From positions 248,001 through 312,000 of the forward strand of contig NZ_MAHX01000005.1 in assembly GCF_002023715.1 (NCBI RefSeq): a DNA stretch of 64,000 nucleotides, given 5' to 3'. This document shows, piece after piece, positions 26,032 to 35,625 of this stretch. The notes below the pieces were generated by a model that saw only the letters and a program-made list of their open reading frames with translations, ran no database searches and was not told the origin of the DNA. The DNA comes from Elizabethkingia occulta. Its GTDB lineage: Bacteria > Bacteroidota > Bacteroidia > Flavobacteriales > Weeksellaceae. The stretch's first letter is position 1, and the number at the start of each line of letters is the position of its first letter. Both the position numbers and the translations under genes were made by a program.

Positions 26032-26039
26032 TATCTTTG
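26032..26039 (+). promoter_or_regulatory. -7 box before the 26.1 kb gene
   Basis: TATCTTTG is an exact TAnnTTTG match, 21 bases before the ATG at 26061. Further upstream, 25990-26008 carries an inverted, diverged form of the CAGGGATATTTT element. Confidence 0.6.
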
Positions 26040-26060
26040 CTACAGTTTTAAAGATATATA

Positions 26061-26627
26061 ATGAAAAAATTAAGTTTAACAATTCTTTTTTCTTTACTGA
26101 GTTTTATCACTTTTGCACAGTCATTAAGAGTAGTTATTAAACAAGACGGAAAAGTAGTTCAGCCTGTAAATGATGTTTATGAACTTAAAAAATCTCCTTT
26201 CCTGTTCGAAATCAATTCTACAAATCTGGAAGGTTTTCTAATTGGAGCAACTACAGACGAGAATATTTACACAGTGGCTGCAGATACGTACAATCCGGAG
26301 GTTGCATGGTTTCAGAATACAGGCATGGCGGAAGAATTATATAATAAAGACAAAGAAATGTTTTTAATGGATCAGGCTCCTTCGTATTGGTACTTTACAG
26401 ATGCTAAAGATCACCGATTCGACAAAAACCCTAAAGGAAATTTAAAGCAGTGGACTGCTACACGTACTATTACAAGGTTTTATGATATCATGGTAGACCA
26501 ACCCATCAGTTTAAGGGATTTTAACGGAAATGCTTACGTATTAATGTATGAGCCGGTATATAATGACGAATATGATTTAATAGGGAAGAAAAATCTATTT
26601 CGTGCTACGTTGAAATTCAAGGACTAA
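26061..26627 (+). CDS. secreted protein, unknown function
   Basis: A 188-aa protein with a clear signal peptide (MKKLSLTILFSLLSFITFAQ, cut after AQ). The mature part is a compact, aromatic-rich beta protein without a domain I recognise. It has its own promoter and a strong terminator. It converges on the response-regulator gene. Confidence 0.7.
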   Translation: MKKLSLTILFSLLSFITFAQSLRVVIKQDGKVVQPVNDVYELKKSPFLFEINSTNLEGFLIGATTDENIYTVAADTYNPEVAWFQNTGMAEELYNKDKEMFLMDQAPSYWYFTDAKDHRFDKNPKGNLKQWTATRTITRFYDIMVDQPISLRDFNGNAYVLMYEPVYNDEYDLIGKKNLFRATLKFKD

Positions 26628-26660
26628 ATTATCACGCACCGAATTAACTTGATTATATAA

Positions 26661-26696
26661 AAGGCCTGCTTACAATATGTGAGCAGGCTTTTTTAC
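26661..26696. terminator. bidirectional terminator
   Basis: The stem gcctgcttac / gtgagcaggc is followed by TTTTTT. It sits between the secreted-protein gene (+) and the response-regulator gene (-). Confidence 0.88.
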
Positions 26697-26706
26697 AATG
26701 AATATT

Positions 26707-27336
26707 TTATTCGATAATCAAACCGTATTCTATCGCAAGTTTAATCGCTGAACTAAGATTGGAAGTTTGAAATTTTTCGATAAGATTCTTTCGGTGACTT
26801 TCTACTGTATGCGGACTGATGAAAAGCTTTTCTGCCATTTGGTTGGTCGTAAGTCCTTTCGCCGCTTCGGCTAAAATTTCCTTTTCTCTTCGTGTTAGTT
26901 TCGGAACCTGGTTTAGCCCATCCAGCGATTTCTTTTCCAGGACAGAATTGGTTTGTGAACACAAAAATTGTTTACCCGCATATACAGTATTAATCCCTTC
27001 CAGGATTTCGGAAACCGAAGCGTTTTTCTGGATATATCCTAATGCTCCTTCAGCCAAAGTACTGTTAATTACAGGCAGCTCATTGTGAACACTGAGTATT
27101 ATAATCTGGAGATTTCCATACTTCTTCTTTAGAGGTTTTATGAGCTCGATACTGTTGGTATCTACCAGATTGATGTCCAGCAATAATATATCGATAGCTT
27201 GTTTTGCAAGACCTGCATTCATTTCCGAAACATTTCGGAAACAATCTACAACATCTATTGTATCACTATTTCCCAAAATATTCTTCAGTCCTTCTAATAG
27301 AAGTGGATGATCGTCTGTTATAGCTACTTTTATCAT
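26707..27336 (-). CDS. NarL/LuxR-family response regulator
   Basis: A 209-aa two-domain regulator. The receiver has ITDDHPLLLEG, the phosphoacceptor Asp54 (LLLDINLVD), Ser82 and Lys104. The C-terminal LuxR-type helix-turn-helix (~147-200) reads LTRREKEILAEAAKGLTTNQ and then ISPHTVESHRKNL. It starts four bases after the histidine kinase gene, so the two form one operon. Its targets are unknown; the CAGGGATATTTT sites in the neighbourhood are candidates only. Confidence 0.93.
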   Translation of the reverse strand: MIKVAITDDHPLLLEGLKNILGNSDTIDVVDCFRNVSEMNAGLAKQAIDILLLDINLVDTNSIELIKPLKKKYGNLQIIILSVHNELPVINSTLAEGALGYIQKNASVSEILEGINTVYAGKQFLCSQTNSVLEKKSLDGLNQVPKLTRREKEILAEAAKGLTTNQMAEKLFISPHTVESHRKNLIEKFQTSNLSSAIKLAIEYGLIIE

Positions 27337-27340
27337 GTTT

Positions 27341-29551
27341 TTAATGAATAGGTATTTGAAGTTCTATACTGGTGCCAATATTCAATTCGGATATGATATT
27401 CATCGTTCCTTTCAAAAATTGAACTCTTGATTCTATATTGTGAAAACCAGCGGTTTTTTTTACGTTTAGTCCTTTGTGATCAAAACCTTTACCATTGTCC
27501 TCTACTGTAAGGTTGAGCATGTTTTCTTCCTGACTTATCTGAATAATAATTTCGGAAGCATCAGCATGTTTTATGGCGTTATTCACCAATTCCTGAATGA
27601 TTCTGTAGATTATCAATTGCTTTTCCTCGGACAAGGAATTGCTGTAGTTGATAAATTCGGTATGGATATCTAAAGCGTTATTGGATATACGGGAAGCAAA
27701 CTCCTGGATAGCAACTTCCAAACCATATTTCACTAATAAATCCGGCATTAAATTGTGTGCTACACGTCTTAGTTCTTCTACAGCACCATCAATTTGCTTA
27801 ATCGATTTTGAAATGCCTTCTTCTATATTTTCGGATTGATGAGGATCTAGATAAGAAAGCTGATGTTTAGTACCCGATAGCAACCCTCCTAAGCCATCAT
27901 GAAGATCACGGGCCAAACGGCCACGCTCCTGCTCCTGGCCTTCCAGCAATGCAGTAAGTGTTGATATTTTTGAATTTTGCTTCTCTTTTTCCATAGCCAG
28001 AGCATGCAACTCGTCTCTTTGTTTCATAGACTTGGCACGTTGCTTATAGGCGTAAAGTAATAAGAGGATTAAAACAATAAAAATGACAATAAAAATAGTA
28101 TAGTAGGTATTGATTTTCTCTTTGAAAGCCAATAGCTTTTTATAGTTATTGATGTCATTATTCTTCTGTCTGGTTTCTAACTTTGCCAGACGGAGTTGTT
28201 GTTCTTTTTTCTCTGACTCTAGTTCTGAAAATTTTAATCGTTCACGTTGATTTTCTTCTACCAGTTTTAGGTTATTATAGACCTGTTCACGTTGTGCCCT
28301 AAGTATATTTATCAACTTGATTTCTTGCGCTTTTTTATCGCTTTCCAGTTGTAGCTTTATATATTTCTGCTCCTGTCTTTCTTTTTCAAACTGAGATTCC
28401 AATCTTTTTGTGATATCCAGTTTTTCCTGATCATAGACACTTTTGTATTTATCAACATAACTTTTATAATAAACAAGTGCTTCTTTATAATTACCCTGCT
28501 CTTCACTAATTCGGGATAGAGATTCCAAGATAGATAGTTCTATATTATGGTTTCTGACAGGACTTTTTCCGATTTCCATAGAGGCTTTCAGAAAATAAGA
28601 CTTAGCTAAATCGTAGTGTTTATTCTGTATGGCCAACTCTGCCAAAATTCCAAACGAAGAAGCGATATGAATAGCATCACCCGTTTCCAGGCTAACTTTA
28701 TTGGCTAATTGAGCATATTCCATGGCTTTTTCCGGATTAAACTCAGTATATAAATTGGCTAGATTAATGGCTGCATAAGAAAGATTGCTCTTATTAAGCA
28801 TAGACCCTTTATTCTTGTTAAACGTCGTGATTGCCTGCACATAATATTGTTCTGCTTTATTCCTAAACTGTTTATCAGAAGGGTTTTGAACATATTTTTG
28901 TTCAAACATATAGCCCATTCTCATATAGGCATCAAAGATCAGGTTGGGATCATTTTGTTTGGATGCTAATAATAGAAACTGTTTGCTATATTTTTCTTCC
29001 AGCTGATATTCATTCAGGTCAGCATAAATTGCGGATAATTCTTTGGCTGTATTTCCGTATCTTCCGTACAGTGTAGAAGTCGTTGGTGAATTTTCGTAAT
29101 AATTAATGGCTTTCAGGTAAGCAGCCACGGCATCAGTAATTTTGTTATTACGGGTGAGAATCCAACCTCTTGCATATTCCAGATATCCTTTTGCCTCGTT
29201 ACTATTTGTTTTTAAACTATAAGCCTTTCCCATTTCCAGACTTTTTGAAGATTCTGCTTCTTTGTTATCAAGTCTGTAATTCATTGCCTGAACGGCATAT
29301 AAAATAGTAGCATACTTCCCCTCTGCCAGCTTTGTGGCAATGGAAATATTATTTGCTAAAATCTGATAAGATTTCGGTTTGAGATTATGGAAAAATAAGG
29401 CAGTCGCATATTTAGGAGCTATATTTAACTGCTCGGTTGTATTGTCTGAAGCATTATTATATTCCTTTTCTAATTTGCCCAAAGCATCTTGTGCCTGAAC
29501 AAAAAGCGGACAAATAAATAAAGTGAATATAAGTAATAACCTGTACATCAA
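27341..29551 (-). CDS. TPR-containing sensor histidine kinase (HisKA_3 type)
   Basis: A 736-aa protein. A signal-like N-terminus is followed by tetratricopeptide-type helical repeats to about residue 380, a long charged coiled coil (~385-480), one membrane helix (~485-507), a second coiled coil, then the kinase. The phosphoacceptor is His551 in LARDLHDGLGG; the N box (VNNAIKHA, ~656) and G1 box (VEDNGKGFD, ~684) form the ATPase. This is the NarX-like class that pairs with the adjacent regulator. The periplasmic TPR sensor suggests detection of a protein or peptide; the ligand is unknown. Confidence 0.92.
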   Translation of the reverse strand: MMYRLLLIFTLFICPLFVQAQDALGKLEKEYNNASDNTTEQLNIAPKYATALFFHNLKPKSYQILANNISIATKLAEGKYATILYAVQAMNYRLDNKEAESSKSLEMGKAYSLKTNSNEAKGYLEYARGWILTRNNKITDAVAAYLKAINYYENSPTTSTLYGRYGNTAKELSAIYADLNEYQLEEKYSKQFLLLASKQNDPNLIFDAYMRMGYMFEQKYVQNPSDKQFRNKAEQYYVQAITTFNKNKGSMLNKSNLSYAAINLANLYTEFNPEKAMEYAQLANKVSLETGDAIHIASSFGILAELAIQNKHYDLAKSYFLKASMEIGKSPVRNHNIELSILESLSRISEEQGNYKEALVYYKSYVDKYKSVYDQEKLDITKRLESQFEKERQEQKYIKLQLESDKKAQEIKLINILRAQREQVYNNLKLVEENQRERLKFSELESEKKEQQLRLAKLETRQKNNDINNYKKLLAFKEKINTYYTIFIVIFIVLILLLLYAYKQRAKSMKQRDELHALAMEKEKQNSKISTLTALLEGQEQERGRLARDLHDGLGGLLSGTKHQLSYLDPHQSENIEEGISKSIKQIDGAVEELRRVAHNLMPDLLVKYGLEVAIQEFASRISNNALDIHTEFINYSNSLSEEKQLIIYRIIQELVNNAIKHADASEIIIQISQEENMLNLTVEDNGKGFDHKGLNVKKTAGFHNIESRVQFLKGTMNIISELNIGTSIELQIPIH

Positions 29552-29610
29552 ACCCTTCTCTCTATTAAAATTTATTATATTGAGGAACGTAAATATAGAT
29601 AAAATACTTT

Positions 29611-32076
29611 CTAATCAATTTCGAAATCATTTTGTTCAGCGAAAGACTTCCATTTCTGGTATTTCTTTTCGTTTTTAAATTCCAAACTTTCACCATAGTG
29701 GTATACCAGACGCTGTGTGGCATATTCGTAAGCACTGTAAGCATTAGCTTGTTCGTAGTACTTAATAGCCTTCTTCAAATCTGTTTTTACACCCAAACCT
29801 TCTTCATAGAGAATACCATAATAAATACAGGAATAAGTCTGCTCATAATCTTTATTCAGGTAATCCAGAAGATTATTATAATCGCTTAACTGATAATATA
29901 TTTCTGATATTTTATCGTAGTTATAGTAGTACTTTTTTTCTGCCTTTTGGTAAAAGTCCAAAGCTTTATCGTAATCCTGCTTTACATGTTCACCAAAATA
30001 ATACAGATCACCTAAATTGGTAAGCGCCATTCCGTCACCAAGCTCCGCTCCTTTTTCGTAGGCTTTAATTGCTTTTTTGATATTAAATGAATACCCCGTG
30101 CCGTTGTGGTACAAAGCGCCAATATTATTCCAGGCGACTGCATGGTTTTGTTGTGCAGCCTTTTCGTAATAAGATATTCCTTTCTTGGGATCAAATAATT
30201 CTTCAATTTCGGGATCGGTAAGTAACAGACCAATTTCTACCCAACTGTCCAAATCATTTTTTTGAGCAGATAATTCAAACAAACGTAATGCTTCCTTGCA
30301 ATTTTGATCTTCCTTAGCATCAAGAGCCATCTTTTTAATGGTCTCGGCTTCCATGAATTGCTCAGGATTACTACCTGCCCGATCTTTCCAATTATTATAA
30401 AAGGAAATAAAGTATTCTAAATCTTTTCCCCGGAATGAATAGCGATCCAGATAAATAGAACCATACTCGGAGAGCTCTACCAGCTGAATGCTTTTATCTT
30501 CATTCATCCTGAACATCTTATCCCCCAGATACAGAAACAACAGCCCTTCTTCCGTTCTATAATTTAAAGGATTAGAAATATACTCGTACAGCTTTTCGGA
30601 CAAACCATTTTCGAAATCAAATACTTGATAACCATCCTTTTTCTGAACTGACAGAAATCCATTTTCCAAATAATGAATCTGTTTAATATCAAAATGGGGA
30701 GCGATTAGCCAAATATTATTTTCGGCATCGAAAAGACCTAATCCGTTTTGGGTTTCAAGTGTAAAGACATTGTGCTTATATTCGATATTCGCTTTTCCGT
30801 TTACTTTTGTGATCCGCTCATTTTCCAGTAGAAACAGATGTGTCAGGCTGTTATAAATCTTCCAGTTTTTATCTTTACAAACCGCCAAACAATCAAAACG
30901 TTCTAATAGCATCAACTGATCTGCCTCCTCAATTACAGAATTACCTTTTTCATCTATCAGCCTGCCTTTTTTATCAAACTTATTTGGTTTAACCCAAAAA
31001 CAAGCACCCGCTTTTACAATGCTTTCTTCAACAAAATCACCCAGATAACTTCCTTCTTTTGTGTAATATCTGCGTTTGCTGGTTCCTTTTTGTTTGGTGA
31101 AAAAAAGTTCCGGAAAATAATCATATTCATAAGGGTTATCACTTTCAACAGGAATAATCATCTCTGCAAAATTAGAAACTCCATATTTCCCACCTGTTTC
31201 CACACATAAAAATCCATAAGTAATTACTTCAGTTGAGTCATAATCAGGAGGAAGTATCCAAGTATTTGAATGGACTTTTAGAATTCCTGTCTTTCCTTTT
31301 ATTTTTATTTCGCCCAAAGGCTCGGATTCAAAGTCGAAAACATCAAAGGCTTCTTCATAAACCGGAGGAACCAGTTCTTTACCGTTACTCTGCAGATAAC
31401 CAAACAAACTATCTTTCTGAATCACCGATATACCGTAATAATAATCTGCTTCAAAAATATCATCATAAATAGCCGGAGCCAGAATGGTACCTTTTGAGTC
31501 TTTCAATCCAAATTTCCCTTCTTCTTCGAATATAGAAGATGCTATTTTCTTGTAAGCAAGTTCTTCAAAATATCCCAATCCGTAATTGATCCAGTCTGTT
31601 TGTAAAATATCGAGAAATGACGAATAACCGTATTGTGAAAACAAGGAATCTAATAAGCTAATATTCTGAGTTTCCACTGCTTTTTTATACTGCTTGCTTT
31701 TCTGCTGAATCTCCACAAGCCATTCCTTTGCCTGTACTTTGTGCTTTTCCTCGCTCATATTGAAGACATCTGTTGCATTCAGTACGAAGGAATCATAAGG
31801 CAATGCTTCCAGAAACTCAAACATTTTGTTAACGGGTTCGTAGTAAGCTTTTTTATAATGCAGTTGATAGGTATCAGCCAGTAGATTGAAAAAGTAACGC
31901 AGCTGTACAATTCCTTGCTCTTTGTGGGAGAAAAATTCAACACCTTCTACTCTGATATCTTCTGCAATGAGAGGGTATAATAATATAGGAATTTCATAGT
32001 TCCATTCGCCCAAATAGGTATCGAATGATTGATTTGTTTTCTGATCGTAGTTGTATAAATAAATACGGTGTGCCAT
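29611..32076 (-). CDS. WG-repeat and SEL1-repeat protein
   Basis: An 821-aa protein without a signal peptide. Residues ~170-560 contain degenerate WG-type beta repeats (EEGKFGLKDSKGTILAP, DSLFGYLQSNGKELVPPVY, GKYGVSNF). Residues ~600-810 contain SEL1-like repeats (ISYYEKAAQQNHAVAWNNIG, AIKAYEKGAELGDGMALTNL, YGILYEEGLGVKTDLKKAI). Both repeat types mediate protein binding. SEL1/WG proteins often occur with polymorphic-toxin immunity genes in Bacteroidetes, which fits the neighbours. The start codon lies only five bases after a -7-like box, so a leaderless transcript or a later start is possible. Confidence 0.8.
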   Translation of the reverse strand: MAHRIYLYNYDQKTNQSFDTYLGEWNYEIPILLYPLIAEDIRVEGVEFFSHKEQGIVQLRYFFNLLADTYQLHYKKAYYEPVNKMFEFLEALPYDSFVLNATDVFNMSEEKHKVQAKEWLVEIQQKSKQYKKAVETQNISLLDSLFSQYGYSSFLDILQTDWINYGLGYFEELAYKKIASSIFEEEGKFGLKDSKGTILAPAIYDDIFEADYYYGISVIQKDSLFGYLQSNGKELVPPVYEEAFDVFDFESEPLGEIKIKGKTGILKVHSNTWILPPDYDSTEVITYGFLCVETGGKYGVSNFAEMIIPVESDNPYEYDYFPELFFTKQKGTSKRRYYTKEGSYLGDFVEESIVKAGACFWVKPNKFDKKGRLIDEKGNSVIEEADQLMLLERFDCLAVCKDKNWKIYNSLTHLFLLENERITKVNGKANIEYKHNVFTLETQNGLGLFDAENNIWLIAPHFDIKQIHYLENGFLSVQKKDGYQVFDFENGLSEKLYEYISNPLNYRTEEGLLFLYLGDKMFRMNEDKSIQLVELSEYGSIYLDRYSFRGKDLEYFISFYNNWKDRAGSNPEQFMEAETIKKMALDAKEDQNCKEALRLFELSAQKNDLDSWVEIGLLLTDPEIEELFDPKKGISYYEKAAQQNHAVAWNNIGALYHNGTGYSFNIKKAIKAYEKGAELGDGMALTNLGDLYYFGEHVKQDYDKALDFYQKAEKKYYYNYDKISEIYYQLSDYNNLLDYLNKDYEQTYSCIYYGILYEEGLGVKTDLKKAIKYYEQANAYSAYEYATQRLVYHYGESLEFKNEKKYQKWKSFAEQNDFEID

Positions 32077-32080
32077 TCGC

Positions 32081-32130
32081 TAAAATTACCAAATCCGGTA
32101 ATCTTAAAATATCCCTGTTTACAGTGATTT
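32081..32130 (-). promoter_or_regulatory. CAGGGATATTTT element, site B
   Basis: On the minus strand CAGGGATATTTT (32117-32106), 17 bases, then TAATTTTA (32088-32081), preceded by AAATCACTGTAAA. It lies directly ahead of the WG/SEL1 gene. Confidence 0.65.
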
Positions 32131-32278
32131 TGCAGATTTGTATTATTGGATTAGCGCGACATTCTTCATACTAAACTCCCCTATTTTAACATTGTTATGA
32201 TGAGCTTATCTCATAGCCTTGGCAAGGCTGTATCTAAAGTTTAAAAAATCAAAAATGCAAACTTTCAAAAGCTGTTAG

Positions 32279-33124
32279 TTATTTATCGCTTGTTGCACCA
32301 AAACTTCCGATTTCGATACTGTATTCCAGATTGGAAATTTTATCTAGAAAAGAAATGTTTTTATCTATTAATTTACCTTTATTTTCAATAGTGAGCTCTT
32401 CCAGACTGGTAAGATTGGCTAAACTTTGTAGGGATTCTATCACACCGCTCTGAAAGATATGGAGGTATTTAAGACTCTTAATTTTTGAAATAACTTCTAT
32501 AATGGCTTCAATATTTTTACAAAGACTTATATCCAGATCTTTTAAATTATTGAGATCTCCCAGCCATGAAATGTCGGTTAATGATTTAATCTCGGACAGG
32601 TATAAAGCTTCTAATTTATTAAAATGAGTAAGTGTAGACCAGTCACAGGAAACATTGCCTTCTATAGATAACGTATGCAGTATTTCATTTTCAGGAAACC
32701 GATAGTTTTCTTCTGTAAATTTTTCAATGAAAATAGTTTTTAGCGCTGGATGTGTAAACAGATTAACAAACCGTTTGGAATAAGGCGTAAACAGCTCTTC
32801 TAATCGCGTAAAAACAGTCCAGTCAATCAGTTCTTTTCCTTTGTATGTACATTTCCTTATTTCGAGACGAAAAGCATTTTTCAGGGCATACAAAATTTCT
32901 CTTTTGTCAATATTGAAGTTGGAAAAATAGATAATATTGACATTTCCGAAGACTTCTCTGAACTCAGGAAGTTCAAAAATAGCTGTATCACAGGTTTTTC
33001 CATCCAGAATAAGATTGAAAATCTGTTTTTCTTTCATTAATGCTAAAATTTCTGTGGCAGAATCTCCACTTTCTATTACCACAAAATGATCTGGTCTTTC
33101 TTTAGCTGTGCTTCCTATATACAT
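32279..33124 (-). CDS. leucine-rich-repeat-like protein
   Basis: A 281-aa protein without a signal peptide. The C-terminal half has LRR-like units (LEALYLSEIKSLTDISWLGD, LKDLDISLCKNI, LKYLHIFQSG, LEELTIENKGKL). The N-terminal half is mixed alpha/beta. It lies 15 bases after the 405-aa gene and probably shares its transcript. It resembles the LRR-like protein at 23529. Intracellular LRR proteins of this kind are often listed as immunity-type proteins, but no direct evidence is visible. Confidence 0.75.
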   Translation of the reverse strand: MYIGSTAKERPDHFVVIESGDSATEILALMKEKQIFNLILDGKTCDTAIFELPEFREVFGNVNIIYFSNFNIDKREILYALKNAFRLEIRKCTYKGKELIDWTVFTRLEELFTPYSKRFVNLFTHPALKTIFIEKFTEENYRFPENEILHTLSIEGNVSCDWSTLTHFNKLEALYLSEIKSLTDISWLGDLNNLKDLDISLCKNIEAIIEVISKIKSLKYLHIFQSGVIESLQSLANLTSLEELTIENKGKLIDKNISFLDKISNLEYSIEIGSFGATSDK

Positions 33125-33139
33125 CTGATATGCATGTTT

Positions 33140-34357
33140 TTAACAGTTATAATATGCTTCAGGAATTTCAACCACCTTTTTCGTCATTTGTTCCAATTGC
33201 TGAGCAAACTGATCGAAGAAATAAGTATCTTCTATAAAAACGTACAGATAATTTCCGGTACTAAGATGAACAATAAGATCTGCATACCCTGCTCCTTTTG
33301 CCGGAAGAACATTCTGAAAGGTAAAATGTCTAATTTTTTCAAGGTCTAGAATCAATGCAGTGTCTATTCCCGCAAATCCTATTTTATGATTTGTATTGTC
33401 GATCCATATACCACTTTTCTCTCCCAATAGTTCTTTTACCTTTAGCGGAATGTGCTTAACGCCATCATTATCGATATAATTAACTTTCATATCCAAACTA
33501 TTATCGAATGGTATTAATCCTGATATTTCCATCACTTCTTCATATTCTTTATTTTCTAAAAAATACTTGTACTCCCTTTTGTTATAGAAATGAAGTGATG
33601 TGCTGCCATCGTCATAAGAATACCCTTTATCATAAGTATAGCAAATAGAGGCATTTATACCGTTTGTCAAAACAAATTGCAGATAACATTGGTCTTCTCT
33701 TTCATAACCGTACCGACTAATATCAATATCGTCATCAACCCAAAGTTCTCTCAATTGCTGATAACTTTTATCAGTATTCGTTTCCTCGTACAGGCTTACA
33801 AAGAACTCCTGTACAGGGCGATTAGTACTGATATTGTCGGCATATACTTCTAATTGATCGATAAGAAGACCCTCTACTCTAACCGGATATCTGAATCTTA
33901 AATATCTGGCACCAAAATCTGTAAAATAAGCTTCCACAAAACCCGATCCTTCCAGTTGCTCGTATGTAGTATCCCACGATAACATGTGCCTGGGCTCCGC
34001 ATAAACTTCATAGCCAAAATCGATATCATCCGGATATTCGTCAAGAATCTGATAATTCCGAGGCATTTTTTTTGCCCATATTTTTACTTTATCATCTTCA
34101 TTTCCGGCTTTACATACTGCAAAAAAGATTTCGGAGTCAAAACCAAACCTATCCGAAAGTTCGCGATATACTTCTTCAAAACCTTTCAGCTCGGTAGATA
34201 TATAGTGTTGATGATCTGCGAAAACAAACAGAAAGGGTACATCTCCTAAAATATGTACATATGCATACTCTAGTGAATGAATATTTGCATTCTCAATATT
34301 ACCATGATCTTTATAAAAAAGTATATCTCCTTCTATCCAGGTTTCTTTATTCTCCAT
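33140..34357 (-). CDS. cytoplasmic protein, unknown function
   Basis: A 405-aa acidic protein rich in aromatic residues and without a signal peptide or membrane segment. I recognise no domain. The C-terminal ~110 residues (from LKVKELLGEKSGIWIDN) look like an independent beta-rich unit. It sits in a minus-strand run of immunity-like genes, 15 bases before the LRR gene and 61 after the small lipoprotein gene. Its acidity and context fit an immunity or adaptor protein; this is inference. Confidence 0.65.
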   Translation of the reverse strand: MENKETWIEGDILFYKDHGNIENANIHSLEYAYVHILGDVPFLFVFADHQHYISTELKGFEEVYRELSDRFGFDSEIFFAVCKAGNEDDKVKIWAKKMPRNYQILDEYPDDIDFGYEVYAEPRHMLSWDTTYEQLEGSGFVEAYFTDFGARYLRFRYPVRVEGLLIDQLEVYADNISTNRPVQEFFVSLYEETNTDKSYQQLRELWVDDDIDISRYGYEREDQCYLQFVLTNGINASICYTYDKGYSYDDGSTSLHFYNKREYKYFLENKEYEEVMEISGLIPFDNSLDMKVNYIDNDGVKHIPLKVKELLGEKSGIWIDNTNHKIGFAGIDTALILDLEKIRHFTFQNVLPAKGAGYADLIVHLSTGNYLYVFIEDTYFFDQFAQQLEQMTKKVVEIPEAYYNC

Positions 34358-34418
34358 TTACTGTTCTTATTGTTTTTAATCCATTTTTCGAAAGTTCAGC
34401 ATCAATTCAACAATCTTC

Positions 34419-34880
34419 TTACTTATCTTTCCTTGTTAGTTTTAACTGCTTTCCATCTTTTACAAGATTGAAAACCATTTCCTTCGATGGATTGAAAATT
34501 TGTGTTGGCCTGTCACAGAAATCGGACTTGCTAATGCTGTCAACTTCCATTTTGATCTGGTTAGCTCCCGTAAAATAATACCTGCCGTGCACCTCAGTAA
34601 AGCAATCATTCCCACATTCCCATGCATCATAGCTTCTGAATTTTTCTTCATCTAAAAAGTTGACAGCATGAAAGTTGAAAATAACTGCAGTGTCAATTCT
34701 TGGAGACATATAATAAGTTTTCCCACCATCCGGAGCTATAAGTCCTCCTTCATTAAGAATCCAGTTGGTATTTTTCAGATAATTCGGAAAAATCGTTTTT
34801 TTTCTTTCCGATTCTTTGCAACTGTAGAACACAACCAGCAGCGCACTCAAAATCAGGAAAGCAACATTCTTTTTCATCAT
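34419..34880 (-). CDS. small lipoprotein, unknown function
   Basis: A 153-aa protein with a signal peptide and lipobox (FYSC, Cys21; a second ATG follows at codon 2). The mature domain begins LKNTNWILNEGG and resembles small lipocalin-like/META-type beta-barrel lipoproteins in pattern (NWxL...), without a firm family match. It lies 32 bases after the SUKH gene in the same direction. Confidence 0.7.
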   Translation of the reverse strand: MMKKNVAFLILSALLVVFYSCKESERKKTIFPNYLKNTNWILNEGGLIAPDGGKTYYMSPRIDTAVIFNFHAVNFLDEEKFRSYDAWECGNDCFTEVHGRYYFTGANQIKMEVDSISKSDFCDRPTQIFNPSKEMVFNLVKDGKQLKLTRKDK

Positions 34881-34912
34881 TGTGTTTTTTTATAATTATT
34901 GAGTCAATTATT

Positions 34913-35623
34913 CTATTTCCAATAATCAAATTTTATGTTCAATTTTTCAAATGCCATTTCCTGCTTAATAAGCTTTTCAAGATCGTCAAAAGTCAGCAGG
35001 CCTTTTGCCTCAAATTCACTACCATTGGGTGTTTTGTAAGTATATTCAAAAATATCACGCTGGTAAAGATCCTCCAGAATTTCAACTTGTTCAGCTTTTA
35101 AATACTTACGGTGTGTCTTCAGCTGATTATGCAGGTTCTGTTTGATTTTCTCTTCAGAATCCTCATAGAGCATCGAGTATTCATCTATTTCGGTTAGAGA
35201 TTCCAAAAGCTGTCTGAAGATAAAATCCTGTAGATTTTTGGATAAAACTTCAGCATCTGAATCATGACCAAAAAATGTAATGGGAATTTCACCATTATTC
35301 TCCATATCCAATTGGAAAACATACAAATCTCCGGCACCGTTTTTTGCGAGAGGAAGCATTTGGTACTTAGGATTGATGTCATATACTTCATGGTTAACTA
35401 TTTCCCTGATTCCATCGCGATAAACAATCGGATCCCAAATTTCGATATCACTTCCAAACAGAAGCAAAGGCGGATTTTCTTTTAACGTCGGAAAAACATT
35501 AGTGTACCAGCCGTTTCCATCAGAACCCCAATCCAGCATTCTATCGGCATATAATTGCTTATAAAGCTCCGGATAAGTAAAGTTAAATTCTTTTTCTAAG
35601 TCTTCTAAAGTACTCATAGGCAT
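34913..35623 (-). CDS. SMI1/KNR4 (SUKH) family protein
   Basis: A 236-aa protein. The SUKH pattern is visible as LEKEFNFTYPELYKQLYADR at the N-terminus, then GNGWYTNVFP, and LPLAKNGAGDLYVFQL (~90-105), where the GD pair is the family hallmark. SUKH proteins are commonly immunity proteins against polymorphic nuclease toxins. No toxin gene adjoins it. It starts two bases after the DUF4274 gene, so the two are co-transcribed. Confidence 0.82.
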   Translation of the reverse strand: MPMSTLEDLEKEFNFTYPELYKQLYADRMLDWGSDGNGWYTNVFPTLKENPPLLLFGSDIEIWDPIVYRDGIREIVNHEVYDINPKYQMLPLAKNGAGDLYVFQLDMENNGEIPITFFGHDSDAEVLSKNLQDFIFRQLLESLTEIDEYSMLYEDSEEKIKQNLHNQLKTHRKYLKAEQVEILEDLYQRDIFEYTYKTPNGSEFEAKGLLTFDDLEKLIKQEMAFEKLNIKFDYWK

Positions 35624-35625
35624 AT

